Below are positions 7,711 to 15,091 of a DNA stretch of 16,272 nt, piece by piece. The number at the start of each line of letters is the position of its first letter. Within the stretch, counting starts at the first letter, position 1. The DNA lies in the NCBI GenBank assembly GCA_964561095.1, contig CAZLNV010000021.1, positions 1-16,272 on the forward strand. Reading direction: 5' to 3'. This DNA comes from CAZLNV01 sp964561095. GTDB taxonomy: Bacteria; Bacillota_I; Bacilli_A; RF39; UBA660. A program made the translations under genes and the position numbers. The notes under the pieces are model-generated. The model made no database searches, was not told where the DNA came from, and saw nothing but the letters and a program-made list of their open reading frames with translations.

Positions 7711-7914
7711 ATGGCAGAATTTTATCAAAGAAAAAAGAAAATATGTCAGATGTGTGCTGGAAAGTCAGTTGATTATAAAGATGCTGTAGTAATAAGCAAA
7801 TATATAAATGAAAAAGGTAAAATATTACCTAGAAGAATGACAGGAGCATGTGCACTACATCAAAGATATATTGCTAAACAAGTTAAAAGAGCAAGATTTA
7901 TGGAAATTTGCTAA
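7711..7914 (+). CDS. rpsR: 30S ribosomal protein S18
   Basis: A 67-residue S18, slightly short compared with about 79 in Bacillus because of a reduced N-terminal tail. The core is clear: the ICQMC start, DYKDAVVISKYINEKGKILPRRMTG, ACALHQRYIAKQVKRARFM. Four cysteines (CQMC, CALH and the final residue) are present, so this is a cysteine-bearing version that could hold zinc, unlike S18 forms that have lost these residues. A GAAGGGAG ribosome site precedes the ATG. The TAA stop lies at the foot of the operon terminator. Confidence 0.96.
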   Translation: MAEFYQRKKKICQMCAGKSVDYKDAVVISKYINEKGKILPRRMTGACALHQRYIAKQVKRARFMEIC

Positions 7915-7938
7915 AAAAGTGGTTTTACCACTTTTTTT
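7913..7938 (+). terminator. Terminator of the rpsF-ssb-rpsR operon
   Basis: An 11-bp stem (7913-7923 with 7927-7937), a TTT loop and a T7 tract. The 5' arm begins with the last two bases of the rpsR stop codon. The A-tract makes it a second barrier for transcription arriving on the other strand. Confidence 0.9.
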
Positions 7939-7946
7939 ATTGCAAT

Positions 7947-7974
7947 AAAAAAAGTATTTGTTTAAATACTTTTT
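7947..7974 (-). terminator. Terminator of the clpC-cysS-yugP side
   Basis: On the minus strand an 11-bp stem (7964-7974 with 7949-7959), a 4-base loop and a T run to about 7947. It closes the minus-strand genes and its first arm includes bases of the YugP stop codon. With the preceding hairpin it separates the two converging gene blocks. Confidence 0.88.
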
Positions 7975-8644
7975 AATCTCTATTATTTCCAAATATCAAC
8001 ACAAGTCTTAATAATTCAAGTATAGTTGATAACAACCCGGCTACATAAGTTAAAGCAGCGGCCGTCAAAACATTTGAACATTTTTCTAATTCATCATTCT
8101 CAAGTATTTTAAGCTTTTCTAATTCCTTTTTAGCTCTTTTAGAAGCATTAAATTCTACTGGTAATGTAATGAGTTGAAATAAAATACTTGAAGACATCAA
8201 GATAATGGCAATTTCTATTAAATCATAAAATTCAAGTATAAATCCAATTATTAAGATGATGTAAGCAAATTTATTAACAAAGCTAACTATAGGTACTAAA
8301 AAATTTCTTATTTTCATTGGAAGATAGCCATCTTTTTTTTGAATAGCATGTCCACATTCATGAGCAGCTATTGAAACAGAAGAAATACTATTTTTGTCAA
8401 ATATGTCTCCAGATAATCTAATAACATTTCTTCTTGGATCATAATGATCTGTTAAATTACCTCTAGTTTCAACTATGTGCAAATCATTTAAATTATTCTT
8501 ATCTAATATTTTTCTGGCTGCTTCAAAACCAGAAATATTTTTGTTATTATTAATCTTCAAATATTTATTGTACGTATAACTTATATATAACTGAGAAGCA
8601 AGGGGAATAACTAATATTCCTATTATTATAAATAGATACTCCAT
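7973..8644 (-). CDS. YugP-like membrane zinc metallopeptidase
   Basis: A 223-residue protein of the neutral zinc metallopeptidase family (Bacillus YugP, Zn_peptidase_2). An N-terminal membrane helix (residues 3-22) is followed by a conserved soluble section (GFEAARKILDKN, DHYDPRRNVIRLS), the catalytic zinc motif HECGH at 95-99 within SIAAHECGHAIQ, and then at least three more hydrophobic segments. The segment LPVEFNASKRA near residue 165 is typical of the family and its Glu may be the third ligand. No physiological substrate is established that I know of. Its ATG overlaps the cysS stop (TAATG). An AAAGGAA ribosome site lies inside cysS, so the two are co-translated. Confidence 0.88.
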   Translation of the reverse strand: MEYLFIIIGILVIPLASQLYISYTYNKYLKINNNKNISGFEAARKILDKNNLNDLHIVETRGNLTDHYDPRRNVIRLSGDIFDKNSISSVSIAAHECGHAIQKKDGYLPMKIRNFLVPIVSFVNKFAYIILIIGFILEFYDLIEIAIILMSSSILFQLITLPVEFNASKRAKKELEKLKILENDELEKCSNVLTAAALTYVAGLLSTILELLRLVLIFGNNRD

Positions 8645-9960
8645 TAAATGATGTTCCTTTCTTCTAACTCTTTTCTTATAATATCTGCATTTTCAAAGTC
8701 TTTATTATTTCTATAATCATTCCATTTATTATATAAATCTATAGATTCTTTAGAAATATTTGGCAATGTATATTTAAGGCCTAATATATATATAATTTGA
8801 TTTAAAATGTCATAATTATTAATAATGTTCTCGTGATCACTGTTTCTAATATTCATATTCAAGTTTTTAACTATTTCTAATAGATAAGTTATTAAATTAG
8901 AAGTATTAAAATCATCATCCATAATTTCTTTTATTTTAGCATCATTAAAAGTCTTCTTTTCACTTAAATTATTTAATGGTAAATATATATTCAAGTTTTT
9001 AAGTAAGTTATAAATTTTATCATCAATTGTTTTTGCTTCTTCAAATAAAGTATCATTTAATGTAAGTGGTTGTCTATATTTATTTTTTAATATTGTCAAT
9101 CTAATTATATTGGAATTATATTTTTTAAATAAATCATCAGGATTAATGCCATTACCTAAGCTTTTACTCATTTTAATCCCATCGATCATAATGTGCCCAT
9201 TATGCATCCAGTAGTTTGCAAGTGTATTATCGTGAATGGCTAATGATTGCGCAATTTCATTTTCATGGTGTGGGAATTTCAAATCAATTCCGCCGCCATG
9301 TATATCTATCATATTCCCAAATATTTTATTTATCATTACAACACATTCTGTATGCCATCCGGGTCTTCCTTCTCCGAATGGTGCTTGCCACTTAATGCCT
9401 TCTTTCGTTGACTTCCATAAAACAAAATCAAAAGGATTTTTTTTGTTATCATCGATCTCTATTCTGTTTCCATACTCTAGATCATTAACATTTTGTTTTG
9501 AAAGAGTCCCGTATCTATTTATTTTCTTAACATTCAAATAAACATCATTACCTTTTTTATAAGCAAATCCTAAAGCTAATAAGTCGCTAATAAATTCTAT
9601 AATATCAGGTATAAATTCTGTTACTCTAGGTCTATAATCAACTGGTAAACAGTTTGCATTCTTCAAGTCTTGAAGATAAATATTTGCATAAAAATCAGCA
9701 ATTTCTTTTTCTGTTTTTCCTTGTTCAATAGCGGATTTTATTATTTTATCATCAACATCTGTAAAATTTGACGCATATTTTACATCATAACCACTATATT
9801 TAAGGTATCTATAAACTGTATCAAAAAATATTGCAGGATATAAATGTCCAATATGCGCTCTTTTGTTAACAGTAGGACCACATACATACATATTTATCTT
9901 ACCAGAATTAATTGGTATAAATTCTTCTATTTTATTTGTTAAAGAGTTATAAATTTTCAT
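8644..9960 (-). CDS. cysS: Cysteinyl-tRNA synthetase
   Basis: A 438-residue class I synthetase that charges tRNA-Cys. The HIGH motif is at 36-39 (KRAHIGHLYP) and KMSKS is at 263-267. Zinc-site residues are present: the Cys of YVCGPTVN at 27, the Cys of HTECVVM at 206, and the HHENE segment near 231-235. The C-terminal anticodon-binding part is short, making the protein slightly smaller than the usual 460 or so. An in-frame TTG lies 18 bases upstream at 9978, but AAAGGA is spaced correctly for the ATG at 9960, so I use that. No T-box leader is present. The gene starts about 50 bases after clpC, with only a weak promoter-like TAAAAT between. It is coupled to the YugP-like gene downstream. Confidence 0.97.
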   Translation of the reverse strand: MKIYNSLTNKIEEFIPINSGKINMYVCGPTVNKRAHIGHLYPAIFFDTVYRYLKYSGYDVKYASNFTDVDDKIIKSAIEQGKTEKEIADFYANIYLQDLKNANCLPVDYRPRVTEFIPDIIEFISDLLALGFAYKKGNDVYLNVKKINRYGTLSKQNVNDLEYGNRIEIDDNKKNPFDFVLWKSTKEGIKWQAPFGEGRPGWHTECVVMINKIFGNMIDIHGGGIDLKFPHHENEIAQSLAIHDNTLANYWMHNGHIMIDGIKMSKSLGNGINPDDLFKKYNSNIIRLTILKNKYRQPLTLNDTLFEEAKTIDDKIYNLLKNLNIYLPLNNLSEKKTFNDAKIKEIMDDDFNTSNLITYLLEIVKNLNMNIRNSDHENIINNYDILNQIIYILGLKYTLPNISKESIDLYNKWNDYRNNKDFENADIIRKELEERNII

Positions 9961-10009
9961 ATTATTAAATCCTTTCAATATGAATATATTTTAACACTTT
10001 TTAATAATT

Positions 10010-12202
10010 TTATAAAGTACATGATGATATTAAAATTTTTTCTACATGTTTTTTGAGAATATTATCTAGATTTCTTGCTCCTAGTTCCTTATAATTTGAT
10101 TCACTAATTATGGAATCAATTATTTTATTATTTAAAATTATTGATTTATTATAATTGTTTTTTATATTATCTACTTTTTTTTCTATAATTTTTTTAATAT
10201 CATTTTTTGTTAGATTTTTAAATTTAATAGTATAATTAATTCTATTAATAAATTCATTTGAAAATATTTCAGTAAAATCAACATTATTACTATCTTTTAA
10301 ATATCCAAGAGAACTACATTTTAAATTATTTGAAGTCATTATAATAATAGAATTATTGAAATTTAATATTTCGTTTTTAGAATTTTTTAAAATTCCTTCA
10401 TCTAAAATATTTAAAAACAAATTTATAACACTAGGGTGTGCTTTATCAATACCTTCTAATAAAATTATAGAGTTTGGTTTAAGCTTTATTTCTTCTAATG
10501 ATGTATTATTATCATTATAACCAATATATCCTTGAGGAGAACCAATTAGTTTATTTATCGATATTTCAGTGCTAAAATCACTCATATCTAGCTTTATTAA
10601 ATTATAATTGTTTATTTTAGATAATTCTTTGATGGCTAAACTTTTTCCAATACCACTTGAACCATATATCAATATAGATGTTGGATTTTTTTCTTTTTTT
10701 AAATTAAATATTTTTAAAATATTTAATAAATCTTTAATAGCTTTTTTTTGCCCTACGATTTTCTCATTGATATAAAGTTCAATGTCATTATATATATTAC
10801 CAGAATTGTTTAGATCGTATATTTTACTGTTACATTTAGATTCAATAATTTTCTTTAAAGTTTCAATGGTTACTTCCTTTACTTCATTTGAGTTTTTAAT
10901 ATTCATTAATATTTCTTGTTCTTTTTCTTTTAAAATTTCGGCATTGACATAGTCACCATTTTTTATTGCATTTTGCTTTTTTATCAAAATGCTTTTAAGT
11001 TCATTTTTATGTTTTACTAAATTTTTATTATCAAAAGTTACAGCAGTTGCAGCACACACCTCATCTAATATGTCGATACTCTTGTCAGGTTCATTCCTAT
11101 CAAAAATATATTTATTAGATAAATATAGTATATTTTTTAGAATATCATTACTTATCTTTACATTGTGAAACTTTTCATAATCTGGTTTTATTTTTTTTAA
11201 AATATTATATGTTTCTTCTTCGTTAGGCTCATTAACATATACTTTTTGAAATCTTCTATCTAAAGCTTTATCTGTCGCTATAAATTTTTTATATTCACTG
11301 ATAGTGGTAGCTCCAATTATTTTGATGTTTCCTCTTGCTAAAATTGGTTTTAAAATATTAGAAGCATCAATGGCGCCTTCAGCACCTCCGGCCCCAACTA
11401 TTGTGTGCACTTCATCAATAAATATGATGATGTTATCGACTTCCTCACATTCTTTTAAAATCTTAGTAAGTTTTTCTTCAAATTCTCCCCTATATTTAGT
11501 ACCACTTATAACAGACGCTATATTAAGAGAAACTACTGTTGTGTTCTTTAGAAAATCCGGAACATTATTCTTAGATATTAAATCTGCCAGTCCTTCAATC
11601 AATGCTGTTTTACCCACTCCAGCTTCACCTATTAATAAAGGATTATTTTTATTTTTTCTAGCAAGTATTTCAATAATATTATTTATTTCTTTTTTTCTTC
11701 CAATAACTTTGTCTAATTTTTTATTAATTGCAAGTTCATTTAAATTTGTTCCTATTTCATATATAAGCAAATTTTTATTATTTTTTAGTAATTTAATTAC
11801 ATCTTTATAAAATTTATCTAAATCAATATTAAATTCTTTTAGCATTTTTATGCCTATATCATTATCTTCTTCTATAATGCTCATATAAATATGCTCTAAT
11901 GTGACTTCTTCTGCTAAAAAGTCTTTAGTATTATCACTGGCAATATCTATTACTTTTTTTAAATTGAAAGAATAAAAAATATATTTATTTTTATTATTGT
12001 TTTTATCACTATAATTATTTAATTTTTCTTTATATTTTTCATAAGTTACTCCATATTTGTTTAATATTGCCTTTATATTATTCTTAAAGCTTAATGTTGC
12101 TAATATGAAATGTTCAATTCCAACAATTTTATGCGATAAATTAAATGCTTCTTCTTCACTTTTTTTAAGAGCAATAACTACTAGTTTATCATATTTTATC
12201 AT
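10010..12202 (-). CDS. clpC: Clp protease ATPase subunit ClpC, divergent
   Basis: A 730-residue class I Clp/Hsp100 unfoldase. The N-domain spans 1-145. D1 is canonical: GEAGVGKT at 192-199, pore loop GTKYRGEFEEKL, Walker B IIFIDE ending at 264, and DRRF with arginine finger near 316. A short ClpC-type middle segment is UVR-like (residues 405-430). D2 has Walker A GSSGIGKS at 514-521 and pore loop GSPQGYIGY. However, Walker B reads LLEGIDKAHP at 581-590, where the family has LLDEIEKAHP, so the Asp-Glu pair is Glu-Gly. Sensor 1 (IIMTSN), the EFINRI arginine and the GAR of sensor 2 remain. SLGYLKD at 631-637 aligns with the ClpP-docking loop (VGF/LGF). The tail is short. No ctsR, mcsA or mcsB is adjacent. 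AAGGAG lies ahead of the ATG. Confidence 0.92.
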   Translation of the reverse strand: MIKYDKLVVIALKKSEEEAFNLSHKIVGIEHFILATLSFKNNIKAILNKYGVTYEKYKEKLNNYSDKNNNKNKYIFYSFNLKKVIDIASDNTKDFLAEEVTLEHIYMSIIEEDNDIGIKMLKEFNIDLDKFYKDVIKLLKNNKNLLIYEIGTNLNELAINKKLDKVIGRKKEINNIIEILARKNKNNPLLIGEAGVGKTALIEGLADLISKNNVPDFLKNTTVVSLNIASVISGTKYRGEFEEKLTKILKECEEVDNIIIFIDEVHTIVGAGGAEGAIDASNILKPILARGNIKIIGATTISEYKKFIATDKALDRRFQKVYVNEPNEEETYNILKKIKPDYEKFHNVKISNDILKNILYLSNKYIFDRNEPDKSIDILDEVCAATAVTFDNKNLVKHKNELKSILIKKQNAIKNGDYVNAEILKEKEQEILMNIKNSNEVKEVTIETLKKIIESKCNSKIYDLNNSGNIYNDIELYINEKIVGQKKAIKDLLNILKIFNLKKEKNPTSILIYGSSGIGKSLAIKELSKINNYNLIKLDMSDFSTEISINKLIGSPQGYIGYNDNNTSLEEIKLKPNSIILLEGIDKAHPSVINLFLNILDEGILKNSKNEILNFNNSIIIMTSNNLKCSSLGYLKDSNNVDFTEIFSNEFINRINYTIKFKNLTKNDIKKIIEKKVDNIKNNYNKSIILNNKIIDSIISESNYKELGARNLDNILKKHVEKILISSCTL

Positions 12203-12207
12203 TTTGT

Positions 12208-12237
12208 CTCCTTATATATTCTATGTATATATTGGAG
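12208..12237 (-). promoter_or_regulatory. Hairpin masking the clpC ribosome site
   Basis: On the minus strand, CTCC (12237-12234) can pair with the GGAG of the ribosome site (12211-12208), stacked through a 1-by-2 internal loop on a 6-bp ATATAT/ATATAT stem with a 7-base loop. The ribosome site is 5 bases from the ATG. A mostly AU stem that closes over the ribosome site of a heat-shock-type chaperone gene resembles an RNA thermometer. The transcription start is not clear, so whether the whole hairpin is in the mRNA is inferred. Confidence 0.4.
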
Positions 12238-12261
12238 CATTTAATAAAAAAATAAACAAAT

Positions 12262-12283
12262 AAAAAAAGTTCTTTCGAACTTT
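12262..12283 (-). terminator. Terminator of the YfcC-type transporter gene
   Basis: On the minus strand, AAAGTTC (12283-12277), loop GAAA, GAACTTT (12272-12266), then a T run to 12262. The GAAA tetraloop closes a 7-bp stem. The first arm begins with the last two bases of the transporter stop codon. It isolates clpC from transcription arriving from upstream. Confidence 0.85.
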
Positions 12284-13700
12284 ATTTTAAAATTAACAAC
12301 ATTGTAACTAAAACAATGATAATTAATATGAATATTTCTAAAACTAATTTCCAACTAAACTTTAGCCATTTCTTGTATGGTATATCTAAATAAGTTAAAC
12401 CTAGTATTAAGAATAAACTTGTAGGTGCTACAAACATTGTAATACCATAAAGTGATTGAACCATAACATTTAGTATTGCTGGAACGTATTCTGCTGTGTA
12501 TGTTGCAACTAAATATGGTAAATAGAAATTACCTATATAAGGCATTTCAACATGTAATAACGATCCAAAAATATTAATTAATGAAGCATAGAATATATTG
12601 AACTTTTTAGTGCCATCTAGTACATATGACATCAATGTAGTAAATATGCCAGTGTTAGCAACTAATACTAGAACACCATAAGCAAATACTATTAGTAATG
12701 CAGGTTTAATCATTTTTTTAATTCCAATGACTGCATTATCAACTGTTTCACTAAATTTGTTTTTATACATTTTACCAATAATTAGTGTCGCAATAATTAA
12801 TACAATTGCATACTGCAGATAACTCCAATTACCAAATGATGAAATGCTTGATCCTAATATATAAGAGAATATAGCAAAATCTTTGATTTCAAAAGCAGTA
12901 ATTGCTGTATGCATTTTATCAAATATATCTATACCAAATACTGTATTCCATTCAGTTGCACCTAATATTAATAGTACAAATAATATTCCAAATATTGTAT
13001 ATATTGGCCATGCTTTCTTTTTTGGAGCACTTTCAGTTCCTAAGAATGTATCTTCAATTTCAACTGCTTTTTTATCATTTTTACTTTTAGCTTTTTTAGC
13101 GTGTTTTAAAGTAAATAAGATAAATATCACAAATGACAATATAAATAAACTTACTTTAAAATATATTTGAGCATTGTAACCTAAACTTAAAGTTGTTAAT
13201 GTTTGACTAATATAACTAGAAGCATATGTAGCTCCAATAACACCAATAAGCATTGCCACAAAAGTTGTTAAAAATGCAGTTAGTTTGTCATATCCCATCA
13301 ATAGGATAATTGAGATTATTGCTGGAATAAATATAAATAGTAGAAGACCATAACCACCAAATGAAGATAAAGCCGCAATCACAAAAGACGTAATAATTAA
13401 AAATAATGTTCCTTTCTTTTCGAATTTCTTTGCAATTTTCTCTACTATTGCTCTATAAGCACCAGTATTACTTAATACTCCATAGAATGATCCAACAGCA
13501 AATAAAAATATTAATATTTCAAGAAACATTGATTGAAAGAAAGGCAAAACCAAGTATTGACAAAAATCAAAGAAACCTAGTCTATAAAGCCCTGATTCAA
13601 CATATTCACCTGAAAAATATCCAGCTGGAACAAACCATGTAAGTAACAAAATTGCTACCATAAGAATAAATAAAATTTTGAATAAACTATTCTTTTTCAT
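12282..13700 (-). CDS. Probable YfcC/DcuC-type (IT superfamily) transporter
   Basis: A 472-residue protein with about eleven hydrophobic segments. The N-terminus (FKILFILMVAILLLTWFVPAGYF) and the SSFGGYGLLLFIFIPAI segment resemble the YfcC/C4-dicarboxylate carrier (DcuC-like) group, whose members carry organic acids, amino acids or peptides. A charged cytosolic loop (KHAKKAKSKNDKKAVEIEDTF, broken in two here: residues about 200-210 and 211-220) divides the halves. The second half contains GSLLHVEMPYIGNFYLPYL, a likely re-entrant substrate segment. AAGGAGG lies 6 bases before the ATG. It has its own near-consensus promoter and its own terminator, so it is a single-gene unit. Family placement is moderate, and I cannot name a substrate. 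Confidence 0.65.
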   Translation of the reverse strand: MKKNSLFKILFILMVAILLLTWFVPAGYFSGEYVESGLYRLGFFDFCQYLVLPFFQSMFLEILIFLFAVGSFYGVLSNTGAYRAIVEKIAKKFEKKGTLFLIITSFVIAALSSFGGYGLLLFIFIPAIISIILLMGYDKLTAFLTTFVAMLIGVIGATYASSYISQTLTTLSLGYNAQIYFKVSLFILSFVIFILFTLKHAKKAKSKNDKKAVEIEDTFLGTESAPKKKAWPIYTIFGILFVLLILGATEWNTVFGIDIFDKMHTAITAFEIKDFAIFSYILGSSISSFGNWSYLQYAIVLIIATLIIGKMYKNKFSETVDNAVIGIKKMIKPALLIVFAYGVLVLVANTGIFTTLMSYVLDGTKKFNIFYASLINIFGSLLHVEMPYIGNFYLPYLVATYTAEYVPAILNVMVQSLYGITMFVAPTSLFLILGLTYLDIPYKKWLKFSWKLVLEIFILIIIVLVTMLLILK

Positions 13701-13720
13701 ACATTTCCTCCTTAATACTA

Positions 13721-13749
13721 ATTATACAATTCATTTTTGCATAATACAA
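13721..13749 (-). promoter_or_regulatory. Promoter of the YfcC-type transporter gene
   Basis: On the minus strand TTGTAT (13749-13744), a 17-base spacer and a perfect TATAAT (13726-13721). The predicted start leaves only about 14 bases of leader, just enough for the AGGAGG ribosome site. Confidence 0.8.
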
Positions 13750-13891
13750 GAATTTAGCAATAATTTTTAGTAGTTGATTCGTTTATTTATTTGAAAAGTG
13801 ATAAAATTTGCATCAAAATCTTTTATTTATATCCGGTGATAATTGGTAAAAAAGTAATTCAAATGTAAAATATTTAGACAATAATAAAAAT

Positions 13892-13949
13892 GAGGCAATT
13901 CGTTCTATATCGCCAAATAACGGTGAACAAAGAACTTTTGAATTGCCTC
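13892..13949. repeat. Inverted repeat 1 (58-base hairpin)
   Basis: GAGGCAATTC (13892-13901) pairs perfectly with GAATTGCCTC (13940-13949). Inside, GTTC/GAAC (13902-13905 with 13932-13935) and CGCC/GGTG (13911-13914 with 13922-13925, one wobble if read as plus-strand RNA) can extend it into one long interrupted hairpin. No T run directly follows on the plus strand. On the minus strand ATTTTTATT follows. Confidence 0.75.
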
Positions 13950-13991
13950 GTAGTAATAACAATATATCGCAATCTAACTCAAATATCAAAC

Positions 13992-14022
13992 TGCCTATTG
14001 CTACCACTAATAGTAATAGGCA
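13992..14022. repeat. Inverted repeat 2 (31-base hairpin)
   Basis: TGCCTATT (13992-13999) pairs with AATAGGCA (14015-14022), with CTA/TAG continuing inside after one mismatch and a small loop. It sits 42 bases from inverted repeat 1 and coincides with the suspected frameshift point. Confidence 0.7.
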
Positions 14023-14083
14023 AAATACTGAAAATAATCTTTTGTTTTTTTGTCATTTATAGATGTGTTAAAATGAATCAATA

Positions 14084-15064
14084 TTATAAGCCACTTAATT
14101 CCTTTTTATATTGGTTGATTAATAATAATAGTTCTTCTTCGCTTTTAACCTGATTAAATTTGTTTTTATACTCTTTATTATTTGGAAGATATTTTAAATA
14201 CCATAGTGCGTGTGTTCTTATTTCTAATAAGGCATGAGATAAAGAAGTGTTCTCTTTTAATAAATTAAAGTGCCTAACAATCATATTAATTCTTTCTTCA
14301 TATGATGGTTTATCTATTATCTTGTTATTTTCAATATATTCCACGCATTCATTGATAAACCAAGGATTACCTAAAGCGGCTCTGCCTATCATAATAGCAT
14401 CACACTTTGTTTCATCTAACATTTTTTTTGCATCTTCAATAGTTTTGATGTCTCCGTTTCCAATAACTGGAATAGTTACACTGCTTTTAACTTCTTTTAT
14501 TATATTCCAATCAGCTTTACCACTATAACCTTGAGAACGAGTTCTTGGGTGAACACATATTAATGAGGCCCCAGCTAATTCAATTTTTTTTGCAACTTCG
14601 ACTGCATTAATACTTTTTTCATTCCATCCACTTCTTATCTTTACTGATATGGGTGTGTTTGTATTATTTACCACAGCTTTTACTATTTCATATATTTTAT
14701 CTGGATTTTTTAACAGGGAAGCTCCAGCTTGCGATTTGACAGCAACTTTTGGCACAGGGCATCCCATATTAATATCAATAATATCTGGATGAATATTACT
14801 CTCTACATATTTAGCAGCACTGACAAATGAGTTAATATCACTTCCAAATATTTGTATTGATATTGGCCTTTCTGAGTCACTTATTTTAAGTAAATCTAAT
14901 GTTTTTTGATTATTGTAAACAATACCCATATTGCTTATCATTTCTGAATATATAAGCCCAGCACCCATTTCTTTTATAATGGTTCTATAACTCATATTTG
15001 AAATACCAGCCATTGGCGCAAAAACAATTCTATTTTCAATTTTCAAATTTTTTATTTTCCACAT
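14084..15064 (-). CDS. dusB: tRNA-dihydrouridine synthase (DusB/NifR3 type)
   Basis: A 326-residue flavin enzyme that reduces uridine to dihydrouridine in tRNA. The TIM-barrel start NRIVFAPMAGISNMSYR at 11-27 is the FMN-binding entry. DIINMGCPVPKV-like sequence around 95-106 carries the catalytic cysteine at 102. VKIRSGWNE, CVHPRTRSQGYSGKADWNII, PVIGNGDI and IMIGRAALGNPWF follow in the normal order. The C-terminal helical RNA-binding domain is present and length is typical. The start MWKIKNLKIEN matches family N-termini, so the ATG at 15064 is the natural start, yet no ribosome site precedes it. The -10 box ends 6 bases before it, suggesting a leaderless mRNA. No terminator follows. Confidence 0.95.
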   Translation of the reverse strand: MWKIKNLKIENRIVFAPMAGISNMSYRTIIKEMGAGLIYSEMISNMGIVYNNQKTLDLLKISDSERPISIQIFGSDINSFVSAAKYVESNIHPDIIDINMGCPVPKVAVKSQAGASLLKNPDKIYEIVKAVVNNTNTPISVKIRSGWNEKSINAVEVAKKIELAGASLICVHPRTRSQGYSGKADWNIIKEVKSSVTIPVIGNGDIKTIEDAKKMLDETKCDAIMIGRAALGNPWFINECVEYIENNKIIDKPSYEERINMIVRHFNLLKENTSLSHALLEIRTHALWYLKYLPNNKEYKNKFNQVKSEEELLLLINQYKKELSGL

Positions 15065-15070
15065 AAAAAT

Positions 15071-15079
15071 AATATAACA
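15071..15079 (-). promoter_or_regulatory. Extended -10 of a leaderless dus promoter
   Basis: On the minus strand TGT followed by TATATT, with the -10 hexamer at 15076-15071. Six bases separate it from the dus ATG, so the expected transcription start is at or within a base of the initiator A. The -35 is poor and falls in the T run of the preceding terminator. Confidence 0.5.
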
Positions 15080-15091
15080 TTTTTAAGTAAT

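Larger units (their letters stand above)
13813..14056 (-). pseudogene. Possible frameshifted small membrane-protein gene
   Basis: After the dus stop, an ATG at 14056 opens a reading frame starting MTKKQKIIFSI, a typical basic start of a membrane anchor. It then leaves the hydrophobic register and stops at 13979. In the next frame an open stretch runs to 13813 and reads CLLLLVVAIGSLIFE right after that point. A one-base loss in the TTTT run near 14022-14025 (minus strand) would join them into an approximately 80-residue protein with an N-terminal membrane segment. There is no ribosome site before the ATG. The plus strand also has a long open frame here rich in Asn and Ser, so coding on either strand is uncertain. 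I do not recognise the product. Confidence 0.3.
13701..14083. other. Gene-free interval between dus and the transporter
   Basis: The longest stretch without a confident gene, 383 bases. It contains the transporter promoter at its left end, two inverted repeats, and open but unconvincing frames on both strands. There is no clear terminator after dus, so dus transcription probably runs into it. I recognise no riboswitch, tRNA or catalogued small RNA. Confidence 0.7.

Noticed and set aside
9961..10009. T-box riboswitch ahead of cysS
   Set aside because: The gap is only about 50 bases, far too short, with no specifier loop, T-box sequence or antiterminator.
11304..11810. Open frame antisense to clpC
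   Set aside because: It lies wholly over the conserved D1 domain of clpC and has no initiation signals; it is a by-product of the AT-rich codon usage.
12203..12281. CIRCE or CtsR operator ahead of clpC
   Set aside because: No TTAGCACTC/GAGTGCTAA pair and no tandem GGTCAAA heptads are present.
13890..14153. Plus-strand open frame starting at 13890
   Set aside because: No ribosome site, it runs into the 3' end of dus on the other strand, and its product has no recognisable feature; the interval is described under the structured region.
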